Shown here: positions 46,219-57,958 of the stretch, piece after piece
How positions within the stretch are numbered: the stretch's first letter is position 1
Layout of the letters: every line of letters starts with the position of its first letter
Source: Cryptomeria japonica
Taxonomy: Eukaryota > Streptophyta > Pinopsida > Cupressales > Cupressaceae
NCBI RefSeq assembly: GCF_030272615.1
Contig: NC_081409.1
Location: forward strand, 202,786,449 to 202,850,448
Length of the DNA stretch: 64,000 nucleotides
Reading direction: 5' to 3'
Notes under the pieces: model-generated
Seen by the model: the letters and a program-made list of their open reading frames with translations, nothing else
Told to the model about the DNA's origin: nothing
Database searches by the model: none
Program-made: the position numbers and the translations under genes

Positions 46219-47055
46219 CTGCAGATTCAGCAAATGAAAGATGGAATCTTTATTACTCAGTCCAAGTATGTCAAAGAGGTGTTGAAGACCTTTGGCATGG
46301 AAGATAGCAAACCGGTTGGTACACCAATGGTGACCGGTTGCAAACTATCAAAAGAGGATGACTCAACATTGGTAAATGAGAAGGATTACCGATCAATGAT
46401 TGGTAAGTTGCATTATGTAGTGCATAGCAGACCGGACATTGCACATGTAGTGGGGATTACCGCTCGGTTCCAGAAAAGCCCAAGAGAATCCCACTTGGTA
46501 GCAGTCAAGCAAATTCTTAGATATCTAAAGGGAACAATTGAATATGGATTATGGTATCCATACAATAATGATTTCAACCTGAAAGTGTTCACAAATGCTG
46601 ACTGGGATGGCAATGTGGATGAACAGAAGAGCACAATTGGTGGTGCATTCTTTCTCGGTGGTAGACTAGTCTCATGGATGAGTAAGAAGTAGAGTTGTAT
46701 CTCCCAGTCTATAGCAGAAGTGGAGTATGTTGCAACTTTTATGAACTGCACCCAGACTATTTGGATGAAGCATGTGTTGAATGGCTTCAAAGTTCCTGTA
46801 TCTGAACTGGTAAGTATATTTTGTGACAATACAAGTGCAATTAAAATTTCCAAGAATCCAGTTTTACATGCTAGAACCAAGCACTTTGAACTCAAGTATC
46901 ATTTCTTGAGGGAAAAGGTTCAGAAAAAAGAGGTAGTATTGGAACATGTTTCCAGTAAGGAGTAGTTAGTAGACATATTCACCAAGCCTCTATCAAAGGC
47001 TACTTTTACCTATCTGAGAGGTGAATTAGGGGTGCTGCCCCTTCAAGAGGTAAAC
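46219..47055 (+). pseudogene. copia1 RNase H
   Basis: Continues the same frame through stops: KDGIFITQSKYVKEVLKTFG, DIAHVVGITARFQKSP, VFTNADWDGNVDEQKSTIGG, SWMSKK, stop, SCISQSIAEVEYV, FCDNTSAIKISKNPVLHART, SSKE, stop, LVDIFTKPL. In intact copia proteins both stops are Gln (KKQS and KEQL), so TAG at 46690 and 46963 fits CAG to TAG transitions. The D-E-D residues for RNA cleavage (TNADW, AEVEY, DNTSA) are visible. Confidence 0.92.
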
Positions 47056-47291
47056 TAAAGCTTAGTGCTCCACATCAGTTAGTTCATACTTTGCTATATC
47101 TTTTTAGGATTGATGTGTTGAAGGATGCTACTCCTCAGGGGGAGCAACATAGTGGAATAGGGAAACTTATGCCTCCACTTTGGCATTGTTGTCAAAGGGG
47201 GAGAAGATGTGAAGCGAAGAAGATATCTGCAGTATTAAGGAGAAGATGTGATGCAGAAAGAGAGATATCTTTGTATATTGCCATCAATGCC

Positions 47292-47302
47292 AAAGGGGGA
47301 GA
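47292..47302 (+). other. copia1 polypurine tract
   Basis: AAAGGGGGAGA two bases before the 3' LTR. The upstream spacer 47056-47291 has no gene. Confidence 0.9.
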
Positions 47303-47303
47303 T

Positions 47304-48834
47304 TGTTGGCATATGTGGAGAGTATGTTGACATGATGATATTGTGTTGTCATTGATGTCAATATGCTAAAGAGTGAACTGGTATATCCGGTAATATGCTG
47401 AAGAGTAAACCGGTTTATTGAAGTTTAGCAACTAGCAAAGTGAACTGGTATGCTGTTGAGAACCAGTATATGTGAAATAGTGAACTGGTATGTTTGTTCA
47501 AGTGAATCGGTATATTGAAAGGTGAACCAGTATATGGAATGTTTTCTATCAAGGTTTAATATGGTATGACTACCGGTTGGTAGTCCCATCCTTAGGGTTT
47601 CTGGTTGAAGTGTTTCGAGCCTGTGGTATTCAACCAATGGCATTGTGTGATGAGCTAGCATGTTAATGGAGATCAGATCATGTTGCCATGTCAGCCTCAT
47701 GCGCGTGAAGGATCTTTCATGAAGGAGATTGATCCTATCTACCTTGAAAATGTTCGAAGCCTCTACAAACGATGGAGAACACGTGATGGGTTATCACCTC
47801 CATGAAGCAGTGAAGAACGAACGATGGAGAATATCTTGAGATCTGTTCAAGACCGTTGTATTCAAAGGCAATGTGTTCAATGGTCAGGATTGAACTAACT
47901 GAATTGCTCAACCTAAATGTTTAGGGTTTAGGGTTTGTGTTACCGACCTATCTGTTTCCTATAAGGTCGATGTTGTGTTTCATGTTGAAGTTTTTGTCCA
48001 ATGTTGTGTGTGTATCTAAGTGCAAAGATACATGATTCTTGCCAGACCAGATAAGAGGGTTGATACTTGCAGAGTGTGTATGTAGAAGAAAGGAACTAAT
48101 GCGGATATACATTGGCATTGAGTGCTATTACTAGATCATTGTAATACCTATTGATCTCTAACCACTTCAACATTTGGAAAATCCCTTAATAAGGTAGCTT
48201 TAACCAGCTTGTTGTAAATCATTTAATAGGGTGACTCAAAGCCATTGAGTTCATAAAATCCTCTAACAAGGTAACCTCTAATAGGGTTTAACCCTTAACT
48301 GGGTATTCTAGCCATCCCTTAACAGGGTAATCCCTAATAGGATCGGTTCCTAATAGAACCTATTGTAATAGTCTTTAACCAGACTAGGCTCCTAACAGAG
48401 TGGACTTCTAAAGAGTTCAAGAAAAGCTTGTGAGTATTCATCCCCACCGTGGTTTTTCCTTGTTGGGTTTCCACGTGAAAAATATGTGTGTCATATGTGA
48501 TGTCTTTTTCATGTGATGCTTTGTTGTTTTCTGTCAAACGGTGAATCATGTTGATCTAGCATGTTATTATATTTCTAATGATAGATTACCTATTTATGCA
48601 CATGGATAATGTGGGAATGAGGGTGTAGGTTGTATGGAAAGATAAGTGTTTTCGGTTTATATCTTTCATAGTCTCATTGTGCTTAACTGGTAGTAATCTG
48701 ATCGGTGTTAGTGATTGCCAGTTAAGTTCACTGTTTGTTGTCAAACTAGTTCATGAAATGTTTTTGTGCCTGTATTGATTCACCTCCCCCTCTCAGTACC
48801 GATTTGGTACTCACTGTTCATCATTAAGTTATCA
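47304..48834 (+). repeat. copia1 3' LTR
   Basis: Starts TGTTGGCATATGTGG and ends AAGTTATCA; pairs with 41398-42908. Followed by the target duplicate CCTTC. Confidence 0.95.
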
Positions 48835-49545
48835 CCTTCAACAAGGTTCTTCTTAGCATCATATTCTCTCCATCTAAGACTGGTCCATCTTTGCTGATTG
48901 GTGAGGTAACACTCTGACTGTCTTCCTCCTGCACCAGTTGAGTTCTTTTTTCATCCATTATTTCTTCCTCTAGAGTTGCCTCTAAAATGACTACTCTTTC
49001 TGAAGTTATCCCCACTATTTTTAGATTGATTTCCTTCTTCATTCTTGCCAGAGTTATGACCCCTTCCAAAGGTGCCTCTTCCTTTGAATCCTTTACCACC
49101 TCTTCCCCTTTGATTGAACTCACTTTTACTGTTGATCTTGTCCTCTTCTCTCAAAGACAACTGAAAACACTTATGGACTATCTCAGGTGCCATCATGTTG
49201 ATTTCATCTTGAATGTTTTGTCTAAGGCCATTTAGTTATCTTTATACCTTCTCTACTTCTTCCTCTTTCTTCCTTGCTCTTAGTGTTAGTTTGTTGAACT
49301 CCTCTATGTAGGCACCCACATTCATTTCTCTTTGCTTCAAACTCATCAACTTCTTGTGTATTTGCACCTTAAATCACCCCACTCTATGATCTTGCCCTTA
49401 CCTTTCTTGGTTTCTTGCTCCCCGGCTTCACTAAGAATATCTTGGACCAACTTCCTAATGGCCTCTTGACTCATTGCCTTAGGTGGTATGATGTTGGCTT
49501 CTGACTCTACCTATTTGTCTGACATACACCACTTTGTTCAATCAA
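48835..49545 (-). pseudogene. gypsy2 gag (shortened)
   Basis: The minus strand shows the gag start side (MSDK near 49.52 kb, then IRKLVQDILSEAGEQETKKG) and the basic RG-rich end (KGFKGRGTFGRGHNSG, SSHFRGNSRGRN) at 48951-49196. The WIEALENYFEYEEV-type core seen in gypsy1 is missing, so several hundred bases of gag have been deleted. The end adjoins the copia1 target site. Confidence 0.7.
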
Positions 49546-49548
49546 GTG

Positions 49549-49560
49549 GATCTGATACCA
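49549..49560 (-). other. gypsy2 primer-binding site
   Basis: The minus strand reads TGGTATCAGATC, an iMet-type site with one change, 6 bases from the 5' LTR. Confidence 0.85.
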
Positions 49561-49566
49561 ATCTGA

Positions 49567-51078
49567 TGTAGAGTGGTTAAGCTCTCCTACTAGGTTTGCT
49601 TACTCTTGATGTCTCCTTAGGCTGTCTCTTGAAGCATCCAATGGTTCCACACTTGTCAAACTTCCTAAGGTTGTAGGTCCCACCCTTACTGACCTTCCCA
49701 AGGTCGTTAGACTAAGGTGACCACTTCTTATTTTGTGAGTGCCCTACACTCCCTATTAGAGACCTTACTACTCAACACCTTAACCAAGAGCCAACCCCCT
49801 CTACTATAGGATCTTCACTCACACAAGACCAACACACTTAGGGATGATTTGATTTATTTTTCCAATCCTATCCATTCATTTAGGACTTTGGTGTTTACCA
49901 GTTCCAAGCTTGATGGCCGATCTGCTCTTTTAGGCCTACTAGGAGACCTAGTTCAATTAGCCCTACTTGCGAGGAATTTTGCAATTATCTATCCAAATTA
50001 CTAAACACCACTATGAACTCTTTGGATTTTTAGATACCCTTTTGGAAGCTTTATACAATATCTTAAAATTGGATATGGTTTTTTGTCTCTAACCATCCTA
50101 ACCCTTTTTAGTCCTAATTCCTCCTTTTAAGCCTACAAAATAGGAATTTGCTTGAAAGTTTTCACCAGTTCGATTGCTCAGGGGTTCTGATGATTGTTTC
50201 AAGTCTATAAATCCATGAGGGTGTCCAATACAACCTTTCATCAATTCCATCCAACAGATTTACCCAACTGGGGCTTGTTGTCCATGATCCCCATTGCTTG
50301 CCAACTCAACGTGCCAAGCCTAGGGTATGGTGGCAAATTTGGAGTTTAGCCTCCCTTGTCTTAAAACCAAAAAAGAAACATAATTTAAAATGCCACCTAA
50401 CATTCCACAAGGCTTCAATACAGAGTTCCACCATGAAATGCTAGGAATGGGCCATAGAGTCCACAAAACCTTGGTTTTTAGGTCTTTAGGACCCGCCTAC
50501 AACAAAAATGACAAAAATTGCAATCTAAAATACTTCAAAACTTGAGACCACCATCAAATGGAAGATATGTCTCTTCTCTAATTTGAAAAGGCTAAACTTG
50601 CTCTTCTTGTTTCAATTCTTCAACCAACCATTCTCATCAATTTTTCCCAAGCCTTATATCAGTCTTGGGTTGGTTACAAATGTCTGCAACTGAAAAATAC
50701 AACCAACTAGCCATTGGTGTGTGAAAGTCCAAATGCTGCAAAGTTGCTATGAGCAACTTTTGCAACTTGTTACAACTTTTTACAAAAGTGAGCAACTTTG
50801 CTCAAATCCAACCTAGGTCACTTCCTAATGATCCAAATGATCTTATAAACCTCTAAAAAAAATCAAACCCACCTATTCTAATTCAATAGAAATTTATTCT
50901 ACCAAGTGCTCTATCTGGCACCCTTAAGAGCCCATATGCCAAAATTGGCCAATTAGTGACTCCTAGGGTCCTTACAAACACTTCTTATTCAAAGACCTAT
51001 TGACCTTATTACAAACCAAAACAACATGATTCCAATCTCCTAGAATCAACATAATAAAATGGCCTTTGTGCACCTACA
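49567..51078 (-). repeat. gypsy2 5' LTR
   Basis: Edges TGTAGAGTGGTTAAG and GTGCACCTACA; pairs with 36804-38403. Confidence 0.9.
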
Positions 51079-51128
51079 CCACTCTCCCAGATCCTCCTCA
51101 ATCTGTTAGGCTTCTTCTGATGAACGAG

Positions 51129-51139
51129 GCTCTAATACA
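51129..51139 (-). other. X-type element primer-binding site (degenerate)
   Basis: The minus strand reads TGTATTAGAGC three bases after the LTR edge at 51143, comparable with TGGTATTAGAGC in copia1. The following CTCGTTCATCAG runs only about 50 bp before gypsy2 begins. Confidence 0.6.
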
Positions 51140-51142
51140 AAT

Positions 51143-52190
51143 TGTTGGAATCAAAGAACACTAGGGGGGTGAATCATGTTAGAATAAAAAATACAAAGCT
51201 AAGATCAACAACATTATAACACCAAGAGTTTTACATGGAAACTCGGTTAAGGAAAAAACCATGGTGGGATTGAGACCCACAATATTATAATACTGTGATC
51301 AGGAGTATAATAATATTATAGAGGGGAATGCACATGCATTCAGGCACACTGCCTAGAGATCACTTCTCAATTACAATAGAGAGGGATACAACCCACAGAG
51401 GACTCATTGTCCTACGATATATTACAAATGATAACTGATTGAATAAATTGATGAATAGCATCTACAAATGCCAAAATGTAGTTCCGGTTAAGAACAAATA
51501 GTTTTCTACCACTGTTTTGTCTCACTGCTCTATTCTTCTCTTCTCTGTCACATACCGGAGCACAAATATCTCAACCTCACACTTGGAACTGTGCACAATC
51601 ACTTATACACACTTCTTACATCACCATTAACATACCAAATGACCATATTAGTTGGATTAATAGATCTACATCATCAAATTAAATCAATTCCATGTCGGCC
51701 TAAAAACCGCATAACATGTAACATAAAACATGTTACCAAAGTTAGCTCAATCTGATCCAAAAACAACTAAGCCAACCAAAACAAGATATCCACATGCTTC
51801 CCATTTCTTGGCCCAATGACCTTGAACACACAAACAACCATCAAAATTATTCCACATGATCCGTACAACAAGTCTTCACACACTACTACACCAAAACATT
51901 ATTATACCAGAAAAAACGTCTACCGAATCTTCTAACCAAAACCAAACTTAACACTAGAGGCCATAATACATCTCCCAGATCCGTAAAGAAAAATACTTGA
52001 TCAAAATAATCTGTTGACCACCAAACTATATACTCTGTCAGATACATGGTTCTTCTTATCAAACCTTAGTGGATGTCAATCAATCTTCTGAAATCAATGA
52101 ATCATGAACTGTGTATTACATAACTGACTCAAGTTGCTAGTTTCCATCAATGACAACATTTGATCATCAATGCAACATCTCTTATCGATA
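51143..52190 (-). repeat. X-family LTR, copy A
   Basis: Plus-strand start is TGTTGGAATCAAAGAACACT; the end CTCTTATCGATA aligns with the other LTR ends. It shares CGGTTAAGGAAAAAACC, GGGATTGAGACCCACAAT, CATTCAGGCACACTGCC and TTGCTAGTTTCCATCAATGA with the other copies but is more diverged from the split LTR than copy B is. It interrupts copy B near its plus-strand left edge. Confidence 0.8.
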
Positions 52191-53271
52191 AATCAGTGTT
52201 CTGTAATTTTTAACATTCTTAATCTATCTTTCAACCACTTAATGCAAATGAATAAAAGTAGAGTGCATAAACATAAAGCAAATAACAATAACACCATAAC
52301 ACCATGGTTTTTATGTGGAAACCTGGTTAAGGGAAAACCCATGGTGGGATTGAGACCCACAATGTTAATATAGCTTGTTAGAAGTATAATAATATTACAT
52401 AAGGGGAAGGTACATTGCCTAGAGCTCACTGCTCAAATTACAATAGGGACTACAACCTCGGAAGGCTCACTACCTTACAAAATACTACAGATAATAATTG
52501 GAATGTCTGAACTAATAAACAACATCTACAAATGCCGAAACCAGTTCTGGTTAAGTGCAAATTACATATCCTTACTCTTCTCAACACTACTCTATACTGA
52601 TATTTTGTTGTATTCCAAAGCTCGAATCTTTCACTAGCATACGTGAAATTGTGCACAAATACTCATACACACTTTACACATAACCACCGATATAAAAAAT
52701 GGTCAAATCAATAGGTCATATATATCCACAACATCAAATTAAATCTTTTACATGTCGGCCCAAAAATGCATAAAACACAATTGAAATGTGTTACCCATGT
52801 CGGCTCAATCTGATCCAAAAACAATCATTTCGAACCAAAAAACAATTTCCACATGCTTCTCACATGTAGGCTTAAAATCCTTGAACACAAATAATCACAC
52901 AAATTACTCCGCATGATCTACACAGCTAATCTCCACATGTGAATTTCGATGAACACTGTTGTACTTGAAAACCTTTCTACTGGATCCTCCAACTTACTTA
53001 AGAATCATCACCGGAGGCCACAAAGTTGTAATAAGGCATATCACATGTCTACAATGCTTCTCCAAGATCAACAACATGAAATATTCAACACAAGTGATCT
53101 GCCAACCAAAATATTGTATGTTGTCAGATGTCCTATTCTATCTCATCAAACCTCACTGGACCTCAATCAATCTCCCAGTATGAATGAATTATGAACTACG
53201 GATTGAATATCTAACTCTAGTTGCCATCAATGACAAGATCTGAAAGACCAATGTAGTGTCTCTTTCCAACA
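52191..53271 (-). repeat. X-family LTR, copy B (likely 5' LTR of X)
   Basis: Begins inside the LTR at AATCAGTGTTCTG, so the first 30 or so plus-strand bases are missing, replaced by copy A. It ends TTTCCAACA at 53271, followed by ATATA. It is the best match to both halves of the split LTR at 4476-5028 and 31290-31843. Confidence 0.85.
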
Positions 53272-53429
53272 ATATACACTCATCCATAGCTATTAATAAC
53301 TCTCACATATTTGCATGCCAAAAAAATTTCCAACCAAAAATGTCTAGCAAGACTTCCATTATGTTTTCCTCATACTGAATTATCTCTTTTTGATATTTAA
53401 AGTATGCACCAATTCACCCTTTGAATTAT

Positions 53430-54060
53430 AAATCATCTCAATCTATGAATATATTTCTTTCATCATTTTCTTGTCCCCTTGGCTTGATTTTCTATATCCT
53501 TCAACATTTTAGGGCCAATTAATTTTCTATCTTGTGGGTCATGCCAAATTAAGGGTGATTAATCCTTCCTATCATAAAGTGATTCAAATGGATCCATCCC
53601 AAGATGGATTGAAATGAGTTTTTTATAAAGTGAACTCTACGAGAGAGATATTATTCTCATTTTAATTATTGGTTCACACAATGCATTTGTTGAAGTTCCT
53701 TGACTATATGATTTATTTCATTTTGTTTGTTCATCTAATTCAAGATTATATGTTATACAAAATTTCAATTATGTTCCAAGGTTCAATTGTAAATTTATAG
53801 AAAAACTTGAAGTGAACTTAGTATCTTTATCTAATATGATTTTCTAAAGAACCCTATGTGCTGTAAATATTTTCATTACTAATTGTTTATCCAATATAAG
53901 ACAATCATCTTTTAATTTTTTGTGTGAAATGGACCATATTAGTGAGCTTATCTAATACAACCATTATTACATTATTAATTTAAGGTGTCATAAGTAACCC
54001 TTGCACAATATCCATGTTAATAACCTACCACTTTTGATGTGGTATATATAAAAATTATAT
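53430..54060 (-). pseudogene. Ancient Ty3/gypsy integrase relic
   Basis: Minus-strand translation across frames gives INMDIVQGLL (first-Asp region), VVLDKLTNMVHF, IILDKDTKFTSSF (second Asp), then DPFESLYDRK and DRKLIGPKMLKDIEN. These match the gypsy integrase patterns MDFV.GLP, VVVDRLTKMAHF, DRDxKFTS, PFEALYGR and RxLLGPE. Every frame is broken. It is the substrate into which X inserted or its close neighbour. Confidence 0.7.
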
Positions 54061-55735
54061 TAAGTGATTATATTTTTCCTTTATCCTTTGACATTCCAAG
54101 ATTTTTTTCACATGGAGTACTATGCATCTTTTCATTCCTTCTTAAAAATATAGTTTCTCAATTTTTGAATATACTATTATTACCTTGAGGTGTCCTTAAA
54201 AGTGAGTATTATGGGCTTTAGTTAGAGTTAAAGCTCTACATTCATCAAAGTTAAGGATGTATATTTTATTATTATACCAAAGTAATGTATCTTTATTTAG
54301 CATGTACCCTATAACATTTGGATCAACTAGGTCAACTTCTAAGGTTATTTTGACATATAATCAAACTATTTACAAGAGAATTTATCAATATTTAATCAAA
54401 TTATCAGATTACTACCAATCCTAATCTAATTAATTAAAACCCATAACATCAATGGAAGTATGTTATAAATTCAACAATATAATAAATTAAATCAAATGAA
54501 ATTCTCTGTCAAATCTATGCATGTCACTTCCATTGTACTTTTGATTCTTGTGGTTGGCTGGCTCTTAGAATTGTGGTGTGAAAGACATGCATAATGTTAG
54601 CTCAAGAATTCGGAAGTTGGAGATAGTGGTTGTTGAAAAAGGGGACTTGATGCCAAATTTATAGATTCTAGAGAGTTTTATTGGATGGTTAGGATTTATT
54701 TGAGAATTGAATCGATCAATGGTTGAGATTTCACGTGGCAAGTTGGTGGGAGAGAATTGCTCATGTTGATTGATGGATCAACTAGCTTGATTGAGGAGTT
54801 AATTAGTCTGATTGAAAGTTGAACAAAATTGATTGACTAGATGACTAAATTTATTGAATTGTCAACTAGATTGATTGATTAGTCAAAAAAAGGTGACTGA
54901 TAGTTAATTGATTAGTTAGAAAAGATTGACTGGGAGTTGATTGGATGTCAGTGGTAATCAGATTTTTGGCATGTGCTATAGGAAATTAGCATGAAATGCA
55001 ATTTAATTTGCCTTTTGATTTTTGAAAATCTCAAATGCAAGGCAAATTAACAGGGAATGAAATTAATTAGAATTTAGAAGAAATTTGAATTATGAGGAGA
55101 AAATTAAATAAAATAAATTTATGTAATTCATTTAATTTGGAGGACATAATTAGATAATTAAATAATTTAAAGAAATTATTTAGTTATGAGGTAAATAGAA
55201 ATTGACATTAATTTTAAATAATTAAAAAAAATTAATTAAGGTAAATAAATCAAAATTAATAAAATTAATTTTAAAAGAAGAATGGTTAAATGATTAGATG
55301 GTTAATAAAGAAATTGAATAATTAGATTATTATAAAAAATGAGATTATAGACTTATAAGAGTAAAATTAGATTAATTAAATAATTAAAAATTATTTAATT
55401 AATATAGAGGAATAATTAGCAATGTTAGTGATGATACAATTTTAAGTGTCTACATTTTGTCCCTCTTTGAGACAATGTTCGAAGTAACATTGTTTCAAAG
55501 AGTAAGTGAAAAATTTTGCCCCAACATGGCTCGACGATGGTAGGGTACAATTATGCCCCCTCAAAAAACTGGTCATTTTTTTGAATTGAAGAACAATTTA
55601 ACAATAATGTGACCTAGATTACGTGTTTGTAGTTTGGTGAAGTTTCGAGTTCGTTTGACTGACCTACAAGGCATTCAAAGTTAATTTTGACCAAAACCAT
55701 TAGGTTAGAAAACCCTAATTTGATTCCAAATAGGT
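54061..55735. other. AT-rich non-coding DNA
   Basis: No protein motif. 54060-54360 may continue the integrase relic upstream. 55080-55420 is a run of AATTAATTA-type sequence. 55440-55560 (CTACATTTTGTCCCTCTTTG, then CCCC-rich words) looks like LTR or promoter sequence just upstream of the plant-mobile-domain gene. Confidence 0.5.
54760..54960. repeat. Degenerate GATTGATTAGT tandem repeat
   Basis: TTGATTGACTAG, TTGATTGATTAG and similar words recur about every 25-35 bp. Low-complexity array; no coding potential. Confidence 0.65.
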
Positions 55736-55743
55736 TATAAATA
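55736..55743 (+). promoter_or_regulatory. TATA box of the plant-mobile-domain gene
   Basis: TATAAATA within GGTTATAAATAGAAA, about 100 bp before the ATG. An AAACCCTAA telo-box-like word precedes it by about 20 bp. Spacing fits a plant core promoter. Confidence 0.6.
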
Positions 55744-56681
55744 GAAATTTTGGGGTACATTTTTCTCATTTGCATTCTAGGAGATTCAAGAATTCAGAGT
55801 GATTCTATAGTGTTTTGTGAGCATTCTAGGAGCAATGGCAGGTAACAAAGCACGACAACACTTGTCCGAGCTCGTCCGATTGTTCGACAAACTAGAGGGT
55901 ACAAATGGCATGGTAGGTACTCCAACATATATTGTCAAATTTTGGCCTCATTTGTGTTTCAAATTTTTTTTCTCTAATGTCAAAAACTTAAATGTTTTGC
56001 ATTTGTATATCACAATTTTTGCATACATCATTTGTGTTTTACATTTGTTATTTCCATTTTGCATATGTTAACAGTTTCACATGAGATTGTTAAATTTTGC
56101 AAATGTATCATTGATATTTCATATTTGTTGTACAATTGATCAGTTGCATTTGTGTTTATTGTTTTGCATATGTTTTAACAATTTCGTATTATCTTTAACA
56201 TTTTTGCATATGTTTCTAGGGTTTCATGTGTGTAGTAAGTCTTTCGCATTTGACTGGTCATGAAGATTAAAATTTTGCATTTGTTATTTTAGAAAAAAAT
56301 ATAAACTTAGGACCAAATTTTGACTGGTACATTAGGAATTTTGATGATTTTAGGTAGATTTAGGCTCATGATGACATATTTTTATAGGCTATGCTTCCTG
56401 TTCTTGGTATAAGTGAGAATAGGCCTAAGGGCCTTGCATTGTGTCATAAGTTGGATGATGAGGAGGAATTTTTCTTTTAGCATGTAAATTTATATCACAT
56501 TCTATATATGCCCAAGGTTATGACAAACGAGGGCGTGATCATTTCTCTTGTAGAGAGATGGCATTCGAAAACCCATTCTTTCCATTTTTTCAACTAGTGA
56601 GGCACTAGTGGCCATCAAGGATGTGTGGCAGATTCTAAACATTCCTATTCATGAGGAAAGAGTTAATTATGATCATCAATC

Positions 56682-57958
56682 TGTAGCGTCCTAAAATTGT
56701 GACACTTGCAATTTCGACTGCATTTGGTTCTTCATGATGGCGGCGCAACGTTGAACCTGAATGGAGACCCCGAAACCTATTTACGACACCAAAAACTGCA
56801 TTTTTCTGCACCTTGGCATGATCCCTCCTTGCACCCTGCTGTCCCGGGAGGTGGGACCATGGCGCCTAGCGCCCTGGTCCTTCAGGACCATGGCGCCTAG
56901 CACCCTGGTCCCCCAGGACCATGGTGCCCAGCGCCCTAGTCCCTGGCCCTATTTTGGGCCCGATCTCTTTTGGGCATCGGGTCTTTAAGTTTGCAATTCG
57001 GGAAATAATGTTTCCTGGTCGGCCCAAGGTCGGAAAAATCAGTCTATCAGCCCTAATTGACAAGTATATTAACTACATTTCCCCTCCCATTTGAGGAGGT
57101 AGAAAAAGAGGCAAGGAAAAAGAGAAAAAATATATGCAAGCAAGAGGCGGAAGCGACATTCAAACATTCAAGCATTCAAGCATTCCTTCAAGCAATTGAG
57201 CATTCTAAGTCTCCATTCAAGGCTAAGTGTTGCATTCAAGACAAGGATTCAACCATTGAAGAGGAGATCACTTACAACATACAAAATACAACATTCATTA
57301 CACCTTTGCATGTAAGAATACAAACATTCTTACAACAAGGTATCAGTACTTGTTTACATTACAAACATTTACATTTACAGCATTCTCATTTCTTGGTTAA
57401 TTCCAAAACTGGGGTTTGACCTAAAGGCAAACCCCTAATCCCTAACCCCCCAATCGTCCTCTCTTTTCTGTGTGTAGGTTATAGGTACGCGGCTGTAATT
57501 GAAGATCTGGAATCCTTATGTAGAGACGAACAGATCCCCCTTCGTTTCGTGGATTTTTCAGAGGACCGTGTGCATGCTGGGTGCCATCATCCCGTCAACT
57601 TTCGCTCGAATTTGTAGAACAGCATCATCTCGACATTTTACTGCTAATTCCAGGTCCGCAGATTCATTTCGTATCCCTATCTCTGTTTATAAGTGAATCT
57701 TTCTTACTTTACATGCATTCCTAGTTCAATCTTTCTATCTACATTCTTTACAAAAGAGGGTATCCTTGATGTCTCAACCCTTGAAACTCATTTAGAATCC
57801 AGTCTTGCATTGTGTGGGATTGGATCTTGTGGGTTTCAACCCCTCTTTTGAATGTAAAGTCCCTCCTAAGTGAAAACCGTCAATCCTAGTGACCCCCTTT
57901 CTCCTTGGAGTGGGGGAGAACACCTAGGGTTCGATTTTCCGCTTTACACAATCAAGGA
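56682..57958 (+). mobile_element. Solo LTR of family LTR-G with perfect CAATC duplication
   Basis: Starts TGTAGCGTCCTAAAATTGTG and ends GCTTTACA. CAATC is present at 56677-56681 and 57959-57963, and removing the LTR and one copy restores the open reading frame of the host gene. It contains the GC hairpin minisatellite and the GGGGTTTGACCTAAAGG..AACCCC inverted motif at 57411-57435. Open frames within it are composition artefacts. Confidence 0.95.
56853..56942 (+). repeat. GC hairpin minisatellite, 31-bp period
   Basis: Three units start at 56853, 56884 and 56915, each GGACCATGGCGCCTAG then CGCCCTGGTCC or close variants. Each unit is nearly self-complementary. Homologous in position and design to 7973-8178. 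Confidence 0.9.

Larger units (their letters stand above)
41398..48834 (+). mobile_element. copia1: complete Ty1/copia retrotransposon
   Basis: Two LTRs of about 1.5 kb (41398-42908 and 47304-48834) begin TGTTGGCATATG and end TTATCA. The 5-bp target site CCTTC is perfectly duplicated at 41393-41397 and 48835-48839. A primer site, gag, protease, integrase, RT, RNase H (copia order) and a polypurine tract are all in place. By eye the LTRs differ by several percent, largely C/T and G/A changes at CCGGT motifs, consistent with deamination of methylated cytosine. The coding region has several stops and one frame change. It is the youngest layer of the X stack on the right side because it sits inside gypsy2. 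Confidence 0.97.
36804..51078 (-). mobile_element. gypsy2: Ty3/gypsy chromovirus-type element, split by copia1
   Basis: LTRs at 36804-38403 and 49567-51078 are homologous over their length (edges TGTAGAGTGGTT and TGCA or TACA). The iMet-type primer site adjoins the right LTR, and a polypurine tract like that of gypsy1 adjoins the left. Internal domains on the minus strand are gag (shortened), protease, RT, RNase H, integrase and chromodomain. The body is interrupted by copia1 between gag and protease. There is no target duplication (TCTGA on the left, CCACT on the right), and the two flanks are non-adjacent parts of X-type elements. Related to, but clearly diverged from, gypsy1. Confidence 0.92.

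Noticed and set aside
56706-57063. Open frames in the GC-rich part of the 56.7-kb solo LTR
   Set aside because: Minisatellite-encoded; the region is LTR by its ends and target duplication.
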